Source: Phorcus lineatus
Lineage: Eukaryota > Mollusca > Gastropoda > Trochida > Trochidae
Assembly (NCBI GenBank): GCA_921293015.1
Contig: OV121088.1
Location: 5,951,882 to 6,015,881, forward strand
DNA length: 64,000 bases
Reading direction: 5' to 3'
Made by a program: the position numbers and the translations under genes. The notes below the pieces were generated by a model. It searched no databases. It had not been told where the DNA came from and was given only the letters and a program-made list of their open reading frames with translations. This document shows, one piece after another, positions 34,506 to 47,300 of this stretch (position 1 is its first letter; the number at the start of each line of letters is the position of its first letter).

Positions 34506-35269
34506 TGTTTCAAGGTTGAGAATTTATTCTTCGTGACAGGATTCGCGTTTTATTCCGTCAAGAAAAGTATTTAATCGCTTACGCTTGCTTTTATGAGTAT
34601 GTTGGGAAAAACTCACATATGTAAAAATATTGCTTTTTAAAAAAAGATCTAAAATTTATTATGCCAGTTTTACTAAGGGGATCACCAAAATGTTTTTCCA
34701 CAAGTAAAGCACAAAATCAATAAAATCATGAAAATATCAAATGACTATATAATTCCATTGCTGTTTATCATACTCTCATTACACTTTCACTATCATTTTA
34801 TAAATTTTGAAATGAATATATGATAGTTCTGCCAAATGTGTAATAAAAGATTTATTAACATAAACGATTTTTTTTGGATAGAAATGTATTAAGTTTTTAA
34901 TAGCATATCAATATTCCTCAAAGGAGAATGTTATAAAAAGGAATCGCTTATCAATGACAAGTAACTGTATATATTTCAACGTGTTTTGAGGTTGCGAAAA
35001 TTGATATTGATGTGAGTTGAAGGATGTTTATCAATGATATTCATGACACTACTGAGGCTTCATGACTCTAAGAATTGAAACATTATTCCGTTTTTTTTGG
35101 AAAATGTCGTTGTCCCACGTTTCATCGTCTTTTTATATCTGATCTTCTCTAATGAGGGTATCACATATACTTGAATTCAAATTTTTATTTCTCTCTATAA
35201 TAGTATAGCAGAGACATGTCAAGATGACCATATTAGACTACTTCTGTTCTGGCATTTTCAGCCTGTCGT
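34506..35269. other. 3' flank of gene A2
   Basis: Non-coding. It is nearly identical to the 3' flank of B2 (53,820 onwards), except for a short indel near 34,570 and a gap at about 34,703, where copy B has some 460 extra bases. A homologous but more diverged sequence follows copy C (about 60,730-61,600). Confidence 0.6.
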
Positions 35270-35552
35270 GGGGGAAGGATAGCGCAGTGGTTAGCGCATT
35301 CGGCTTCGGATCAAGAGGTCCGTGGTTCAAATCCCGCCAGGGGATCAGCAACTTTGTCTGCAGTAGAGAACTGATCTACACGCAGTCAGGTTTGGTAGCA
35401 ATGCTACACTGAATTTCAGCGCAGTGCCACCCATGGTTCGCTAGTTTCAGCAGGTTTCACATAGCCATGATATTGGGGGCTTTCTCCCTGCAATGATACT
35501 AGCAGGCGCGATATAAGTGAAAAACTCTTGAAAGCTGCGTTGAACCCCGCCG
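35270..35552 (+). mobile_element. tRNA-headed SINE, long form (copy A)
   Basis: The head carries an A box (TAGCGCAGTGGTTAGCGC) and a B box (GGTTCAAATCC, with one change from GGTTCGAATCC). The body includes GTCTGCAGTAGAGAACTGAT, TACACTGAATTTCAGCGCAG, ACCCATGGTTCGCTAG and GGGCTTTCTCCCTGCAATGA, then TATAAGTGAAAAACTC. It is about 50 bp longer than the 39,265 copy, because it keeps the block CTGATCTACACGCAGTCAGG. Its copy-B partner is at 55,026-55,306, so it was inserted before the duplication. Confidence 0.85.
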
Positions 35553-36117
35553 TATTTAAATTATATCAATGTAACATATCAAACGATGTATAATCTGTTA
35601 AATCCAAATAATGCTGATGTCATCAAATTTGTTGCAATTTTTAAAAAACAAGTTATGTCCATTTTAATATCGAGTTAAACTTTTATCTTCGCACTGCCGA
35701 GAGATGCGTACTCATCAATATAGATGGCTTACTAACAAATTGTAGAAACTCAACGCTTGGGCAGGTAAACGTATCACAGCCTGTAACCTCTTATGAAAAG
35801 AGGTTTAATATTGATATTGTCGCTTGTTCATTGACTGAAAGATTTGGTTTGCAAATCATTTATAATTGACGTTATTTTACATCAAATCCACGTGACTTTG
35901 CACCAGAAGTAAGGTTCCATGATTCCCCTTTTTACACATTTTTCAAAATGAGTGAATACTTGATTTAAGAGACGTTTTTTAAGCATCCAATATATTTGAT
36001 TTAAGACTCTGAATTAAAAATTTACTGTTAATATGTTGATTCATCATATTTTTCATAGTTTTAGTTACTTATTTATGACAAGATGATAGCCAAAATTAAA
36101 ATAACTTTGACCTCCAT

Positions 36118-36195
36118 CCAGTTCTACCCATGGTTCGGTAGTTCCCATTGTTGCCTGCACGCAAATCCACCATGCATAGCCATAATACAGGTCCT
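36118..36195 (+). repeat. SINE internal fragment (copy A)
   Basis: CTACCCATGGTTCGGTAGTT and CATGCATAGCCATAATACAG match the middle of the tRNA-SINE without head or tail. The partner is at 55,946-56,023. Confidence 0.5.
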
Positions 36196-36600
36196 AACAA
36201 ACAATCAGAAAGTATCATTAGGAAATCGAAATCGAAATCGAAATTACATCAAAATAAACAATGAAATACAAATATTGCCTTATTGACAATAATAAGGAAA
36301 AGTTATTTTTGCTTTTGTTAAATTATTCATAATGAATGATATATTCAGATATGGCCTTTCTTCGTATTTGATTTACAATTAGGAGATAAATATACTGTGT
36401 TTGGAAATCAGAGGCATATAATGGAATTATAATAGCTCTAAATTTAATTTAAAGTCGAACACAAATCTAGCAGACCATAAGCAAACACAGTATATGACAG
36501 ACCAGTTTGTCGTTTTGACTTAGTTCCCTTGATATTAAAGGCTTCTCAAAGAGAAGGAAAGGAAAGTTCCCTTTAAATCTCCTGTTGGCTATTACACTTA

Positions 36601-37012
36601 ACAACTTCATTCAACTACAAGGTACATCTGTATGCCTGTAACAGATTTTTGGGTGTTAAACAATACACTCCGAGTGTCATGATTTATGGAGAATGTGGCA
36701 GGTTTCCTTTATATATCTATTCCTATTGCAAAGTAATTCGGTACTGGATAAAACTATTATACATGCCGTCATACCGCCTACCAAAGCAATGCTATAATAT
36801 GATGCTTTTATTTGATCGAAATGGACATAAAAACTGGGTGTCAGATGTAAAGAAACTATTGTTTTCAACTAGTTTTGGAAATATTTGGCACAACCAGGAA
36901 ACTGGAATATATCCCGAATTCGTAAAATCATTTACTCAAAGACTAAAAAATATGTATTTTCAAAATTGGCAAGAAAAAATATTAACTTCAAGCAAATGCA
37001 ACACCTACGTCA
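36601..37012 (+). mobile_element. LINE fragment cut by the duplication breakpoint (copy A)
   Basis: The plus-strand frame reads HLYACNRFLGV, TPSVMIYGECGRFPLYI, IRYWIKLLYMP, RLPKQCYNMML and WVSDVKKLLF, then FGNIWHNQETGIYPEFV, typical of the region after the reverse transcriptase in CR1/jockey-like LINEs. The LINE stops abruptly at 37,012, where the second copy of the segment begins. In copy B the same LINE continues to its natural 3' end at 57,289. Confidence 0.85.
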
Positions 37013-37876
37013 TGAGCCCAAAGTTATATTTTCTTCATATATTATTACCTCCCTTTATTTGTGCTAACCCAGTGGATAAAGTATCTTGGATCACAAATGA
37101 AATCTTTTAGTGTTGTTATGATCATATCTGTGGATTGAATTTATATTTGCTCAAGGGTCAAACATGCCTTGGAAATAAAGGGAGGTGGTACGTTGTTTCT
37201 ATTACTTTAGCACAGAGGTCAGTGTTGGTTTTGCTAAATAGCATTTTATGATGATTCTGCAATTTCGTTTTTTGAACCCTGACACTTAGGATGTCAGTAT
37301 ATACTCATTACCATTATCTCAGGAGCATATACACTTCATAGATTTATATCTAAATATTTTGTATTCACAATATGAAATTTTTATTTATCTACCATAAGTA
37401 GTGTTAGGTTGCTTTGAGTTAGAATTTCAACAGGTGAGCAAAGTTGTTTGAAAGAAAGAAAAGGAATTAAATGAATTCTTTTACATGCCTTGCTTTAGAT
37501 AAATATTTCAAGAGTTTAAGCTTCATTAGCCAATCGTAATCATAAGAATTTTTAATTTTGAAATTACAATTCATTTGGACTTATTGAAATCTACAACTAA
37601 TGGTAGTTAATAGAAATTTGGAGACATGTCAAATGTTATGCATTTCAATTTTATTTAAAGTACTTGAATGAAACAGATCTTGACGGTTTGACCATGGCAT
37701 CATTGGCAATGTTCTTGCTAGGTATGTTGTCCCGGTTCGTGGGCCCAAAGATGTACATGAATTCTCCTAAGGTTATGATTGTTATGTTAATGTAATATGT
37801 TTTTGAAAATGATTCATTTTCACCTCGGAATCAATAATAATAAAATTGATTACCTGTACATTTCTTTTTCTTTTCA

Positions 37877-37996
37877 ATTTGTGAATCACGGCAATGATAG
37901 TTTCATGGACTCTCCCAGCATTAATACTAGCAGCCGGGATATAAGAGATATACTCTTGAAAGCAGCATTTACCCAAATAAAGTCACCTCACTTCAT
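37877..37996 (+). repeat. SINE 3' fragment (copy B)
   Basis: Partner of 13,991-14,110, with only a few base differences. Confidence 0.65.
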
Positions 37997-39115
37997 TTTA
38001 TGAGAGCAATGATAATATTTTGTACAACTTTGATACTTGTTACATAATTTTTCTCAAACAAATAACTATAAAAGCTAATAGGTTTTTATTCTATATATGA
38101 GATAACAGTCATTAGAACAGAAACAGAAAACATTAGATATTTATGATATTTTCTATGCAATTTCACATCAGGAAACGTATAGTATCACAACCACTGTAAT
38201 GTGATGATAAAAATAATAATAATAGCTTTCTTATAACGCACATATATCCATGACAAAGCATGCTCAAAGCGCCATGAGTATTATTACCCTGCAGGGATAA
38301 TCATCTAACTGGTACCTTAGTAATAATTCCATCATATAGTATATATATTATATATATTATATATATTAAAACTGGAATCAGGATGTATCATCTTGCCACT
38401 GAGGCCAGGACACACAGGTCTACATACGAACTTCATTAAAAAGAAATCAATGAGCAAGAACAAAGCGAAGAAACAGTATCAATGACACAATGATGAAAAT
38501 GCACTGCATTGAGGATAAAAATGTGTGATTGTTGGCTCAATAACGTGTATGACTGCCTTTGAATGTAATACATGCTTGTACACGTCGTGGAGCTGACCAG
38601 ATGAGGCTATTATTTATCCTTTTTGTGATGTTCTGCCTTTCTCCTCGTAAGACCTGTATAGTTAATCTTAGGACTGAAGCCGAATATTGAAACCATAAAC
38701 TCTTCCAAGAAAAGCCCAAGCATGTTCTATGGGATTAAAGTCAGGAGACATTTCTTGCTAGTCTAAGTGCTTGATGATGTTGTCTGCTCAATTTCAGAGA
38801 TCATTATCATCAGTGAACAAGAACTTAGGACCTGTTTGCTATACCATTGGAATGGTTACAGCTTAATTTTCTTATTTCTGCACCTTACACCACTCACCAG
38901 TGGTATACTCCGTCTGATTACCCAAAGATAATTTCTGTGTAAAAAATTAATGTCATTTCAGACAATCAAACTTTATCATGAATACTGGTCGTGTTTAGCA
39001 CTGGGCGTATCGTTCATTTCGGTTTCTCAGCACCCGTAACCTGCAATCTTTAAAGTCAAGGCAAAGAGTATGTAATCCCCCTGATTGACGTTCCAGTTAC
39101 AGTGCTGGGCCTAGA

Positions 39116-39216
39116 TTTTCGAAGCGTTCTTAGTGCTAAGATAGTCGTAGGCCAATGTTAATTGATGGGACTTAAGACTATTTTAGTGCTAAGAGAGCTT
39201 CGAAAATCCAGGCCCA
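39116..39216. mobile_element. 101-bp near-perfect palindromic element, copy B only
   Basis: It begins TGGGCCTAGATTTTCGAAGC and ends GCTTCGAAAATCCAGGCCCA, which is the reverse complement with one mismatch. The inner arms pair as well (TTAGTGCTAAGATAGTC / GACTATTTTAGTGCTAA), so the whole element can fold into one hairpin. Copy A has the uninterrupted sequence near 15,919 (AGTGCTGATGTGCC), which proves insertion. It is related to the 2,343-2,447 element. Confidence 0.85.
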
Positions 39217-39264
39217 GATGTGCTTAGATTCATTCCATGTTGATGGTTTGCTCGCAATGTAAAG

Positions 39265-39516
39265 GGAATAGCGCAGTGGTTAGCGCGTTCGGCTTCGGAG
39301 CAAGAGGTCCGTGGTTCGAATCCCGCCAGTGCAATGCTACACTGAATTTCAACGCAGTACCACCCATGGTTCGCTAGTTCCAGCCGATGCTCGCAGGTTT
39401 CACGGCAATGCATAATCACAATGGTGTTGCGGGCTTTCTCCCTGCAATAATACTAGCAGCCGCTATATAAGTGAAATAATCTTGAAAGCGGCGTTAAACA
39501 TCAACTCACCTCACTT
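39265..39516 (+). mobile_element. tRNA-headed SINE, short form, with 12-bp target duplication
   Basis: The element is flanked by CGCAATGTAAAG at 39,253-39,264 and at 39,517-39,528. The empty site is seen in copy A (CAACAATGTAAAGCAACG near 15,959). It has an A box (TAGCGCAGTGGTTAGCGC) and a perfect B box (GGTTCGAATCC), a body with CTACACTGAATTTCAACGCA and GGGCTTTCTCCCTGCAATAA, and the end AACTCACCTCACTT. The head is a degenerate tRNA, not a tRNA gene. It lacks the roughly 50-bp CTGATCTACACGCAG block found in the 35,270 copy. Confidence 0.95.
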
Positions 39517-40965
39517 CGCAATGTAAAGCAACATACAAGGGCCTAGTGAATGAAGTCCTTGTTACCTGCAACTCTCTGCAGGTCATGTAGTCAGATATCG
39601 ATCCTGTTGTTGATACTTCGCATTTTGACAAAAGGTCATCACTCTTGAGGTGACACTGTGATGATCAATAAAGTGACAGTTAGTGATATATTGAGTGGCT
39701 GAAAGAAAAGCCAAATGTCTATATGTGCTAAGTTAACTTCAAATCGCCCCTCTAAAATTACATATCCACGCTACAATGCACAAAATATGATAGTTTCTTG
39801 TTTTCACAGATATAAGAAAAATGGCCATAAAATTTTTAGGAAGTCTAAGTTCTGCGTTCAATTTACATATTTATTAGTAAGATGACCTACTTAACACTAC
39901 TTATAAATATCAATCTCCGTGTCTTCTATAGATCAGATTCAAAAATTACATTTGCGTCACTGACGCGCGCGTTTGTCCGTTTTTCGATCACAAAACACGA
40001 CTTAAACCTGTTAATTGTCACTATAGTGAACTTTATAGCACTTAGATTCTGATTTTCAGAACAAGTAAACTCTTCTCGATAAAATAAAATTATTCATGAA
40101 GTTTGACATATTTGACTCCAACAACATACTCTGTTCCCTTACACATAATAAGCAGCCATTTTGTGTCATCATTTGATTTTTACTTAGCTGATGACAGAAA
40201 CGAGAAAACAAATTTTTTTAACGCCTTATAGGGGACATATGGCAGGGGTATTTTATGTAGCGTGAAACTTCAGCAAGCTTTCCCTTTCTACATATATTTG
40301 ATCAATTCAGTATATGTCACAATTTACTTCAAGATGACATTTTGATTGTTTAAGATTTTAAAATTTGACGATGTAGAGCGCGAAAAAAATTCAGAAATGA
40401 ATTAATTACCTTTTATCGGCATAACGACTGTTAAAAGCTTTATTTATGCGTGATAAGGTATTGCTGACATTAATAGTTTCGTCATTAATCACTTTTAGAT
40501 TTGTTGATATTCTATCTAAACAGGTAGTTTTTGTTAAAAGAAATATAAGTGAAGCTATGTTTTAAGTATAAAAAAAAAAATGGCGGACCGAGAGGCGAGA
40601 TACATGCTCTTAAAGTACCCAAGGATATCGCTCTATAAATCATTTATGTCCTTTTAACCAAAGTAGGTGGTAACGATATATTCCTGAAAACGTTTAAATC
40701 AATAATGAAACAAATGATATTTTTTTACAAGATTGGAATTGCGATAATAGGGAACTCTATAATGTTTTCAGTTTCTGTGGTTTTCAGCAGCGACGACTAT
40801 TCAAAATTGACTCAGGTCTTGTCCGGTTTCCAAAGCCGCCAACGCCGTACACTGCATTTTACTTGAACTTTATCCCACTAAGGTTTTCAGAAGTCATATA
40901 CATGCCCTCTTAATTTAACCCAGGTTGACACGATTTAACCTGCTCAAATAGAAAGTCATAGGTCA

Positions 40966-41400
40966 AGGTCGCGAGCTATGAAATCAATTAGAAATCAATG
41001 TAAACATGATAACTTAAAAAGTTTTGGTGATGAGTCTCTAATTTGTTCGGTATTATCTATGGGGAAGTACAAAAACAATTTTTTTGATACAAATCTTTCA
41101 AGGTCAAGGTCACAGCAATGTCCTGAACTCTGCATGATTTTGCATAAATGCTTTTTTTCTATTGATAACACTTTTAATCATTACATGATTACCATAGTAA
41201 ATTAAACGTGATCGTTGATTTTATGACCTTGAATGTAAAAAGACAAGGTCAGGAGGTATGTGTTATGGCAATGTTCCCCCATTTGAGATTTTGAGACAAG
41301 AAACAGTTATTGAGAACTCATACTAACCAGTTCATGATTATATCCCTTTGACATTATTTTTACATGTTCCCATTCAAGGTCAAAGGTAAAGGTCGCGATG
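40966..41400 (+). repeat. Cluster of AGGTCA / TCAAGGTCA motifs (copy B)
   Basis: Counterpart of 17,508-17,950. The motifs near 40,970 (AGGTCAAGGTCGCG), 41,099 (CAAGGTCAAGGTCACAGC), 41,223 (GACCTTGAATG) and 41,375 (TCAAGGTCAAAGG) are all kept, although the bases between them differ. Confidence 0.5.
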
Positions 41401-41957
41401 GTCCCATTTCGGAAACTAGGATTTGACTTATCTAAACTAGAATGATCGAATTAAGCCTAAACCAATATGAACGTAAATATACAAAGCAGAAAATGTTAAG
41501 CAAATTTCAATACTCATGGTGGCAAATCAAAGAGTGGCATATAAGTGGTTATAAATAAAGTGTTACATATTTGAAATGTCTCTCACGAACGCAACCTCGT
41601 ACATATAAATCCCGCCACCCAAGTGTTGCAAACACCACGTTTCACAACAGATAAACATGCGAACTTGAACTGACGATACTAAATTAGCCTGTCTTTTGGA
41701 TGAATATCAATTTCAATTTCACTCTCTGTTTATATGCACTTTTAGTTCTCATACCATTACAAAACCTCCTTTCTAAATGACCAAATGATTGTTCTTTGAT
41801 TAAAATTTGTTTTGCCAATCATCTTATCCTCAAATTCCTACGATACCATGAAAATCACCCCCTTGTGAAAAATCAGGAAGTCATGAACCTTTTAGCTGTG
41901 TTTCTAAAAACCTGAAATTCACCAGCTACTCAAAACAATTTTGAAATTTGTTTGCAG

Positions 41958-42360
41958 CTTTGAGACATCCGCATACTCATACTTCTGGTCACCTTTCGGT
42001 AAACCAAATGAATAGAAATAGCCTATATAATTTTGCAAGGTTTTTCAGGATTTCCAATAAGGGTGTTGATTTGAGACAACAATTTTAAAAGATTTTTGTA
42101 AGAGGTATGTATTACATATACAATATAAAAATAGAATAGAAAAATTTCACGTAGCTAAGAAAAGTTTCAGCAGATATCTATTCTTGGAATATGGCAATTA
42201 TGTTTAAAGGTATGATCTTGAACATAACAAAACCATGTTGATCAAACAAATGCCTGTACTTATTTAGTTGCTTGTTGCTTAACCTTGTATGTGGTTGAAA
42301 AAGGTGTAAGTGTCTGATATTTAGGCAAAGAGAGCAAAACAGAGAAATAATCCCTAAGCC
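41958..42360 (+). pseudogene. Relic of the propeller exon (copy B0)
   Basis: Counterpart of the A0 relic. It starts after TTTGCAG with ALRHPHTH-like sequence, has the same loss of the first repeats, and carries additional small indels. Readable pieces include RIEKFHVAK, a frame of the FLEYG/MFKGMILNIT type, and LIKQMPVLI followed by a stop. Confidence 0.75.
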
Positions 42361-42920
42361 TTTTCAAACGTTGTTCATGAAAACTGATTTGTCTTTATTC
42401 CAGTGGATCCAGGTATTTTACCACCATCTATTCCCACAAAGTCTTTAAAATCTTGTTTTCAAATCTTGTTCAGGGTGACTGAATTTGTGTTTATTTAGTA
42501 GATACAGGTATTTACCACAATCTTTCACTTTTGGAAGTGAAAATAATCTACGTGAAAATTTAAGTGTTTTTTGTTTCCTATTTAGACATATAGAATTACA
42601 TTGTTTGAACAAGTTCCGGGAATTTGACTGTCAATGAATGATGTTAAGAGGTTGTTGCGATTAGGATATTTCTCACTATTTTCTCACAAGTATTACAAAC
42701 AAATTGTTACAAACCTACGATTAACGATTAAATCGATTATAGCTCATGTCAGTCCTATTTTGAGTTCTTTTCACTCGTAAAAATATTTGCAAGGCAAGAT
42801 TTAAGGTAATCGCAAAGGATAATAACAAGAAGGAAATTTATTCCATAAAACATTTATTCGCTGGTTTCAGATATTTAACCAGCATAAGTTTATTGTGACA
42901 ACATTGGATATTGTATTTAG

Positions 42921-43002
42921 TATGTATGAAGTATGTAAGTATGTATGTATGTATGTATGTATGTATGTATGTATGTATGTATGTATGTATGTATGTATGT
43001 AT
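42921..43002 (+). repeat. (TATG)n microsatellite
   Basis: About 16 pure TATG units after a degenerate start. It explains the MYVCMYVC peptide frame here, which is not a gene. Confidence 0.97.
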
Positions 43003-43572
43003 ATTGGAACTGTCCTATTCCAAGTTTGATGATATGAGGGATATAAATAATTTAATATGCAAAAGAAATATCAAAATCATAGCCAGCACTTTATTCGATA
43101 TAATTGTGTTCATTAATGTTCAACAAAAGAACGATATGACATTTTTGTACCATTGTTTAAGATATTTTGAAGATTAAAATCCACTTTTTTATAAATCTCG
43201 GGCCATATCATTAAAAGAATTGTGCTTTAATCAGTTAAAAAGTTTGAATAAAGTATCATAGAATGAAATGTTTATCATTAAAATGTGACATCTCTGTATA
43301 CCACTTTAGTTTTGAATTGATTTGTTTTAACTCAACTGAAGTAAAAGCTTTTAAATGAATAAATATTGAAATCAGGAGCTAATCATTGCATATCATTAAA
43401 CAGAAGCAGAAGAAAGATAATATTTAGTCATTTATTCTGTAGAAAATAGAAATTTTTATCTAAAGATACCAAAGTACGAATTACTTATCCATGAACATTT
43501 CTTGTCATTGTAACTTTTGAATACACAGAGATTTTACCATTTCTTAATTTTGACACCTATAATGTATTGAAG

Positions 43573-44384
43573 ATGAAGTTTTTGAAAATGTTTTTAACAT
43601 GCATCAATCCCTTATTTGGATATCCGTCTATGGGATAGATTTGAATGAAGGAGTAAGTTTTAATCCATTGGGGATCTTGATGTGTCGCTCAAAGTGTCTG
43701 GATGAGGAAGGGTGTAGGTCCTACAAGTTTTCCATAACAAAGCTTCAGTGCTGTCTGACCAGGAAATGCACATATGGGGCCAGATTTACAGTGTTCAGTG
43801 TCACGAAGGTATTTCAATTGCATTTTAAAATAATTTTGGGCCTATTCTCCCAACTCTTTGGTTGCTTTATATATGCCCTGTTTGCATTATGGTTTTGAAT
43901 TCGACTAGATTCCTTTAAAGTAACAATACTTGCAATTGTTAAATGAATATTGATAACACAATATGAAAAGACGTAAATAGTAAGTAAATTAAATGGTAAC
44001 CATTAATTATATTTACATTAATGTATTTACAACAAAATGTTGTACTTGTTTATAGATGGAGGAACACCTAGATTTTTATCCCCATGATACTCAGACAAAA
44101 TTTGCAGCAATTTCAAAGTATTCATTTTTTTCACATTATTCTTAACTAAATCTAAGGGAATTCGTGCAACTAATACCCAATCATCTCAGGTCGTTGCGTT
44201 GTTCATATGTTAGGAAATGGTAAAATTGAAATCATTTCATTTAAATAGAACTACAAAATTGACCCATTCCATGATATGATAGTTTTTTCTCTGCAGGAGG
44301 ACAGGGGTCTGACACATCACATACAATGTCCAAAGGAAACACAGAAGATAAAAACAAGGAGGAAGAAAAACATCTGTGTGTCAT
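43573..44384 (+). pseudogene. PAN/propeller family gene B1, propeller exon deleted
   Basis: Counterpart of gene A1. Exon 1 runs 43573-43808. The usual ATG (43,573) is followed by a net +2 change near 43,595, so the signal peptide is out of frame with the PAN block; the in-frame ATG at 43,599 leaves MHQSLIWISVYG as a shortened signal-like start. The PAN block itself is open (MCRSKCLDEEGCRSYKF, QCCLTRKC). Exon 2 (44297-44384, 88 nt) is intact, with QCPKETQKIKTRRKKN and a GT donor. Exon 3 is absent: the segment matching 22,755-24,811 of copy A is missing at about 45,773. As it stands, the gene has no propeller. Splicing from exon 2 onto B2 exon 3 at 53,065 would be in phase, but that is speculation. 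Confidence 0.75.
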
Positions 44385-47300
44385 GTAGGTAACAAATCCG
44401 TATCTGTTTGGTTAGTTAACACAGTTAAATTGTGTTTGACATTCTTTAGCCAACACGATTATTTGATAACAATTCCTCCTGCTTATTTTTTTTTTATTTA
44501 CTGCGCATTTGTTTATGATTTTTAACGCCTCTATTAATGTGAACCCTTTACCTGCATTACCATGTACTTGTGACACAAATAACCCTTATCTGTGAAGTCT
44601 TAATATTGCATGACAATGGTAAATATGTTAAAAACTATCTGAAAAATGTTGAAATGGTAAGAGAGAAGTTTTATTTTATAAAAAAACATAAGATTCTCTT
44701 CATATAATATATTCAATTGATGTTGAGTCCCTTTTTATTTTTGCCTCAAATGCAAGCTTCTGGCTACTTCTGAATCTTGTTTTAAATATTTCAGTATGAT
44801 GTTAATGATTACAGTTGTTTCTTAAAAGGACCTTTAATAGTTTTGAAATGATCCTTAATCACAATAACAATCTAAACAAAATGTTGAAAGTCATTATTTA
44901 AAGTTTAATGGGATTTTTAATTAAACACCTTCCTTAAGGCATTGTTAATTCGCCCTGGGCCTGTATCCACATAACATATTATGTGCAAATGAAAACCTCG
45001 TTGGTTTAAGGAAGTAGAAGATCTTAAATGAAAGTTAATCAACACCCCATATCAACATTAACAACATAACCACAAACAGCATTTTTATACTTTTGAAGAT
45101 TATGGTCAAACATCATAACATTTTGAATGATATGTTTGGGGAGTGACATTGTCATAGTGACTTTTTCAACATATTAGGGGACGTGAAAAAAAGACTAAAA
45201 ATTACATAAAAAATACTGTAGGGTTTCAATTAAAGATAAAATATGCATCACAAAGATTACACTTGAAGGGTCTGTTGAAGAGCATCAGTTCATCAAACCA
45301 AGATACTAAACACTGCACAAATGTGGATTGTGAACATTTAATGCAAAATTATAATGTATTCATACTTATAAACACTCTTAAGAGAATCAATAAAATAATA
45401 TAATAATATTAATAGCATTGTGTATAAACATTCGTGACGAAGAATGATAAAAACCACAAATTGGATAATTACTTTGAAGGAATAAAACTTAAATGCAGGC
45501 TATTTATCGTATTTGTTGAACCCCGAATTGATAAAGTCACGAATGACCTTACTATACAAACGATTGCGACAGGATAATTGAATATTTTTTGCATAATTTC
45601 ATGCAAATCAAAAAAGGAACATTTTAATTTCGAATATCATGATAATTCATCATTTGGTATTCATATAGTCATTGTAACATGGTGGTAATTTTTGTTATAG
45701 ATTAAGAATTTTCCTCCATTTAATTGATTGGAATTATTCATTTATAATCAAAAGTATATTCAATAGATGATTGTTAATTTGAGCAAAGTTCTCTTTTACT
45801 TTTTCTATAACTGACCCCAACTAAGACTCAACAGTTTTCCAGAGAAAATGCAATTGGAACCTTTACATCAAAATATAGAAAGTCGTAACAGTGCTTGATA
45901 TAATCTAGTGTATTTAAGAAAGTATACACCCCTCTATATTATTTTAATAATAGATATAAAAAATAGTAGTAACAAAACTTACTGAGTCATGTTCAAACCA
46001 AAGAAAAAAGAAGTTAACTTATGATGAGACGTTAACATACGATCTAAATTTCCCCATGAAATGATCCTGCATATTGAATACACAAACGGATAACATGACA
46101 TCTTAGAAGCACAGTTGTATTAGGAACACAATTATACAAACTATGTCTCCAATTGAGAGAAAGAAAAAGCTGTGTATCTATGTCTAAGGAAACTGAAGCA
46201 TAAGAGTATGATAGATATGAAGGAGGAATATGGAAACAGCTTCATAACTTTACATTCGGAAAAAACTATTGAATGGTGTCCCTGCTTAAAATTTGCTTTG
46301 AATTGTTTTTAATAATAAGATTTCAGAAGTCTTCCTCAAACAGTTTACCATTTCATCGGAAGTTCTTAGTCTCCCATTTTGTTGAGTCTTATAAATAGTC
46401 TGAAAAGGCTTATTTAGATCTGAAATTCGATCGATATGAAAAAGGTTATGTACAGACTTTTCCAGTTTTCCATAACCAGGGGATAATATCTTTTGGTCGA
46501 CTATGTTGGAGAAGTTAAACCAATGGGATGCTAGATAGCCCTGAGGTTGCGCCATAACAGTACTGATATAAATCGTTTACTAGGTTGCTTTTCAGCCAAT
46601 TTTACTTATAACATGGCATTATCCTTAAACTGTAAATTTGTAAAATTAGATAACAAAAAGCCTGAGCTTGACAATAAGCTGTTTTGAATAAACATAAATT
46701 TCATCAATGCAAGATATATTTATGTATATTGTTATGTGTATGCACCCAAACCATATCACTGGTCTGAGTATGCACCGTAACTTGGTTCACTCACTGCCAA
46801 GGCCCAAATTAGTCTACCGTAGAACTATGGTTTGATCACTCTATGCACATGAATAGCACTTTCCTAAATTTTTTCATTGCTGAAGGCCCAGTCATGTTCC
46901 ACATACGTCCTTGGTAAGGTAGAAAGATATAAAATGTACATAGTAAGTCATTTTTCTACACAACCTGTTTAACCTTAACAACGTTATGATAACAACAACA
47001 AACAGGTCGGGAGAAGAAGGATCTACTTTCAAAACCTGCTACAGCCTTAGCTTCAAAACATGTTCTCTGAAAGTAAATTACTTTGCAAAATCAGTTATTT
47101 ACCATGCTTAAGTTACACCTATAGAAAAATTAAACAAATTTTGGCCTCATAGAAACAGAATTCTAAACAAAGCAGAACAAGCATTAATCATCTTTCAACA
47201 ACTCCATTAAAAACAATGCTACTAAACATCTGACAACTGAAGGAGGATAAATTCAACTTCACAGTCAGTTATCAGCCAGGCCGGTTAAACGATATTCAAA

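Larger units (their letters stand above)
38537..39640 (-). pseudogene. Decayed Tc1/mariner-type transposase (copy B)
   Basis: The counterpart of 15,332-16,090. The C-terminal frame with NNSLIWSAPRRVQACI and KGSHTRY ends at 38,537. The transposase remnant is interrupted by two insertions that copy A lacks (39,116-39,216 and 39,265-39,516), on top of the older stops and frameshifts. Not functional. Confidence 0.8.

Noticed and set aside
35270-35345. Possible tRNA gene (A and B boxes present)
   Set aside because: It is the head of a SINE with the family body attached and degenerate stems. The same head recurs at 39,265 and 55,026.
42911-43177. MYVC-repeat frame
   Set aside because: It is translation of the (TATG)n microsatellite.
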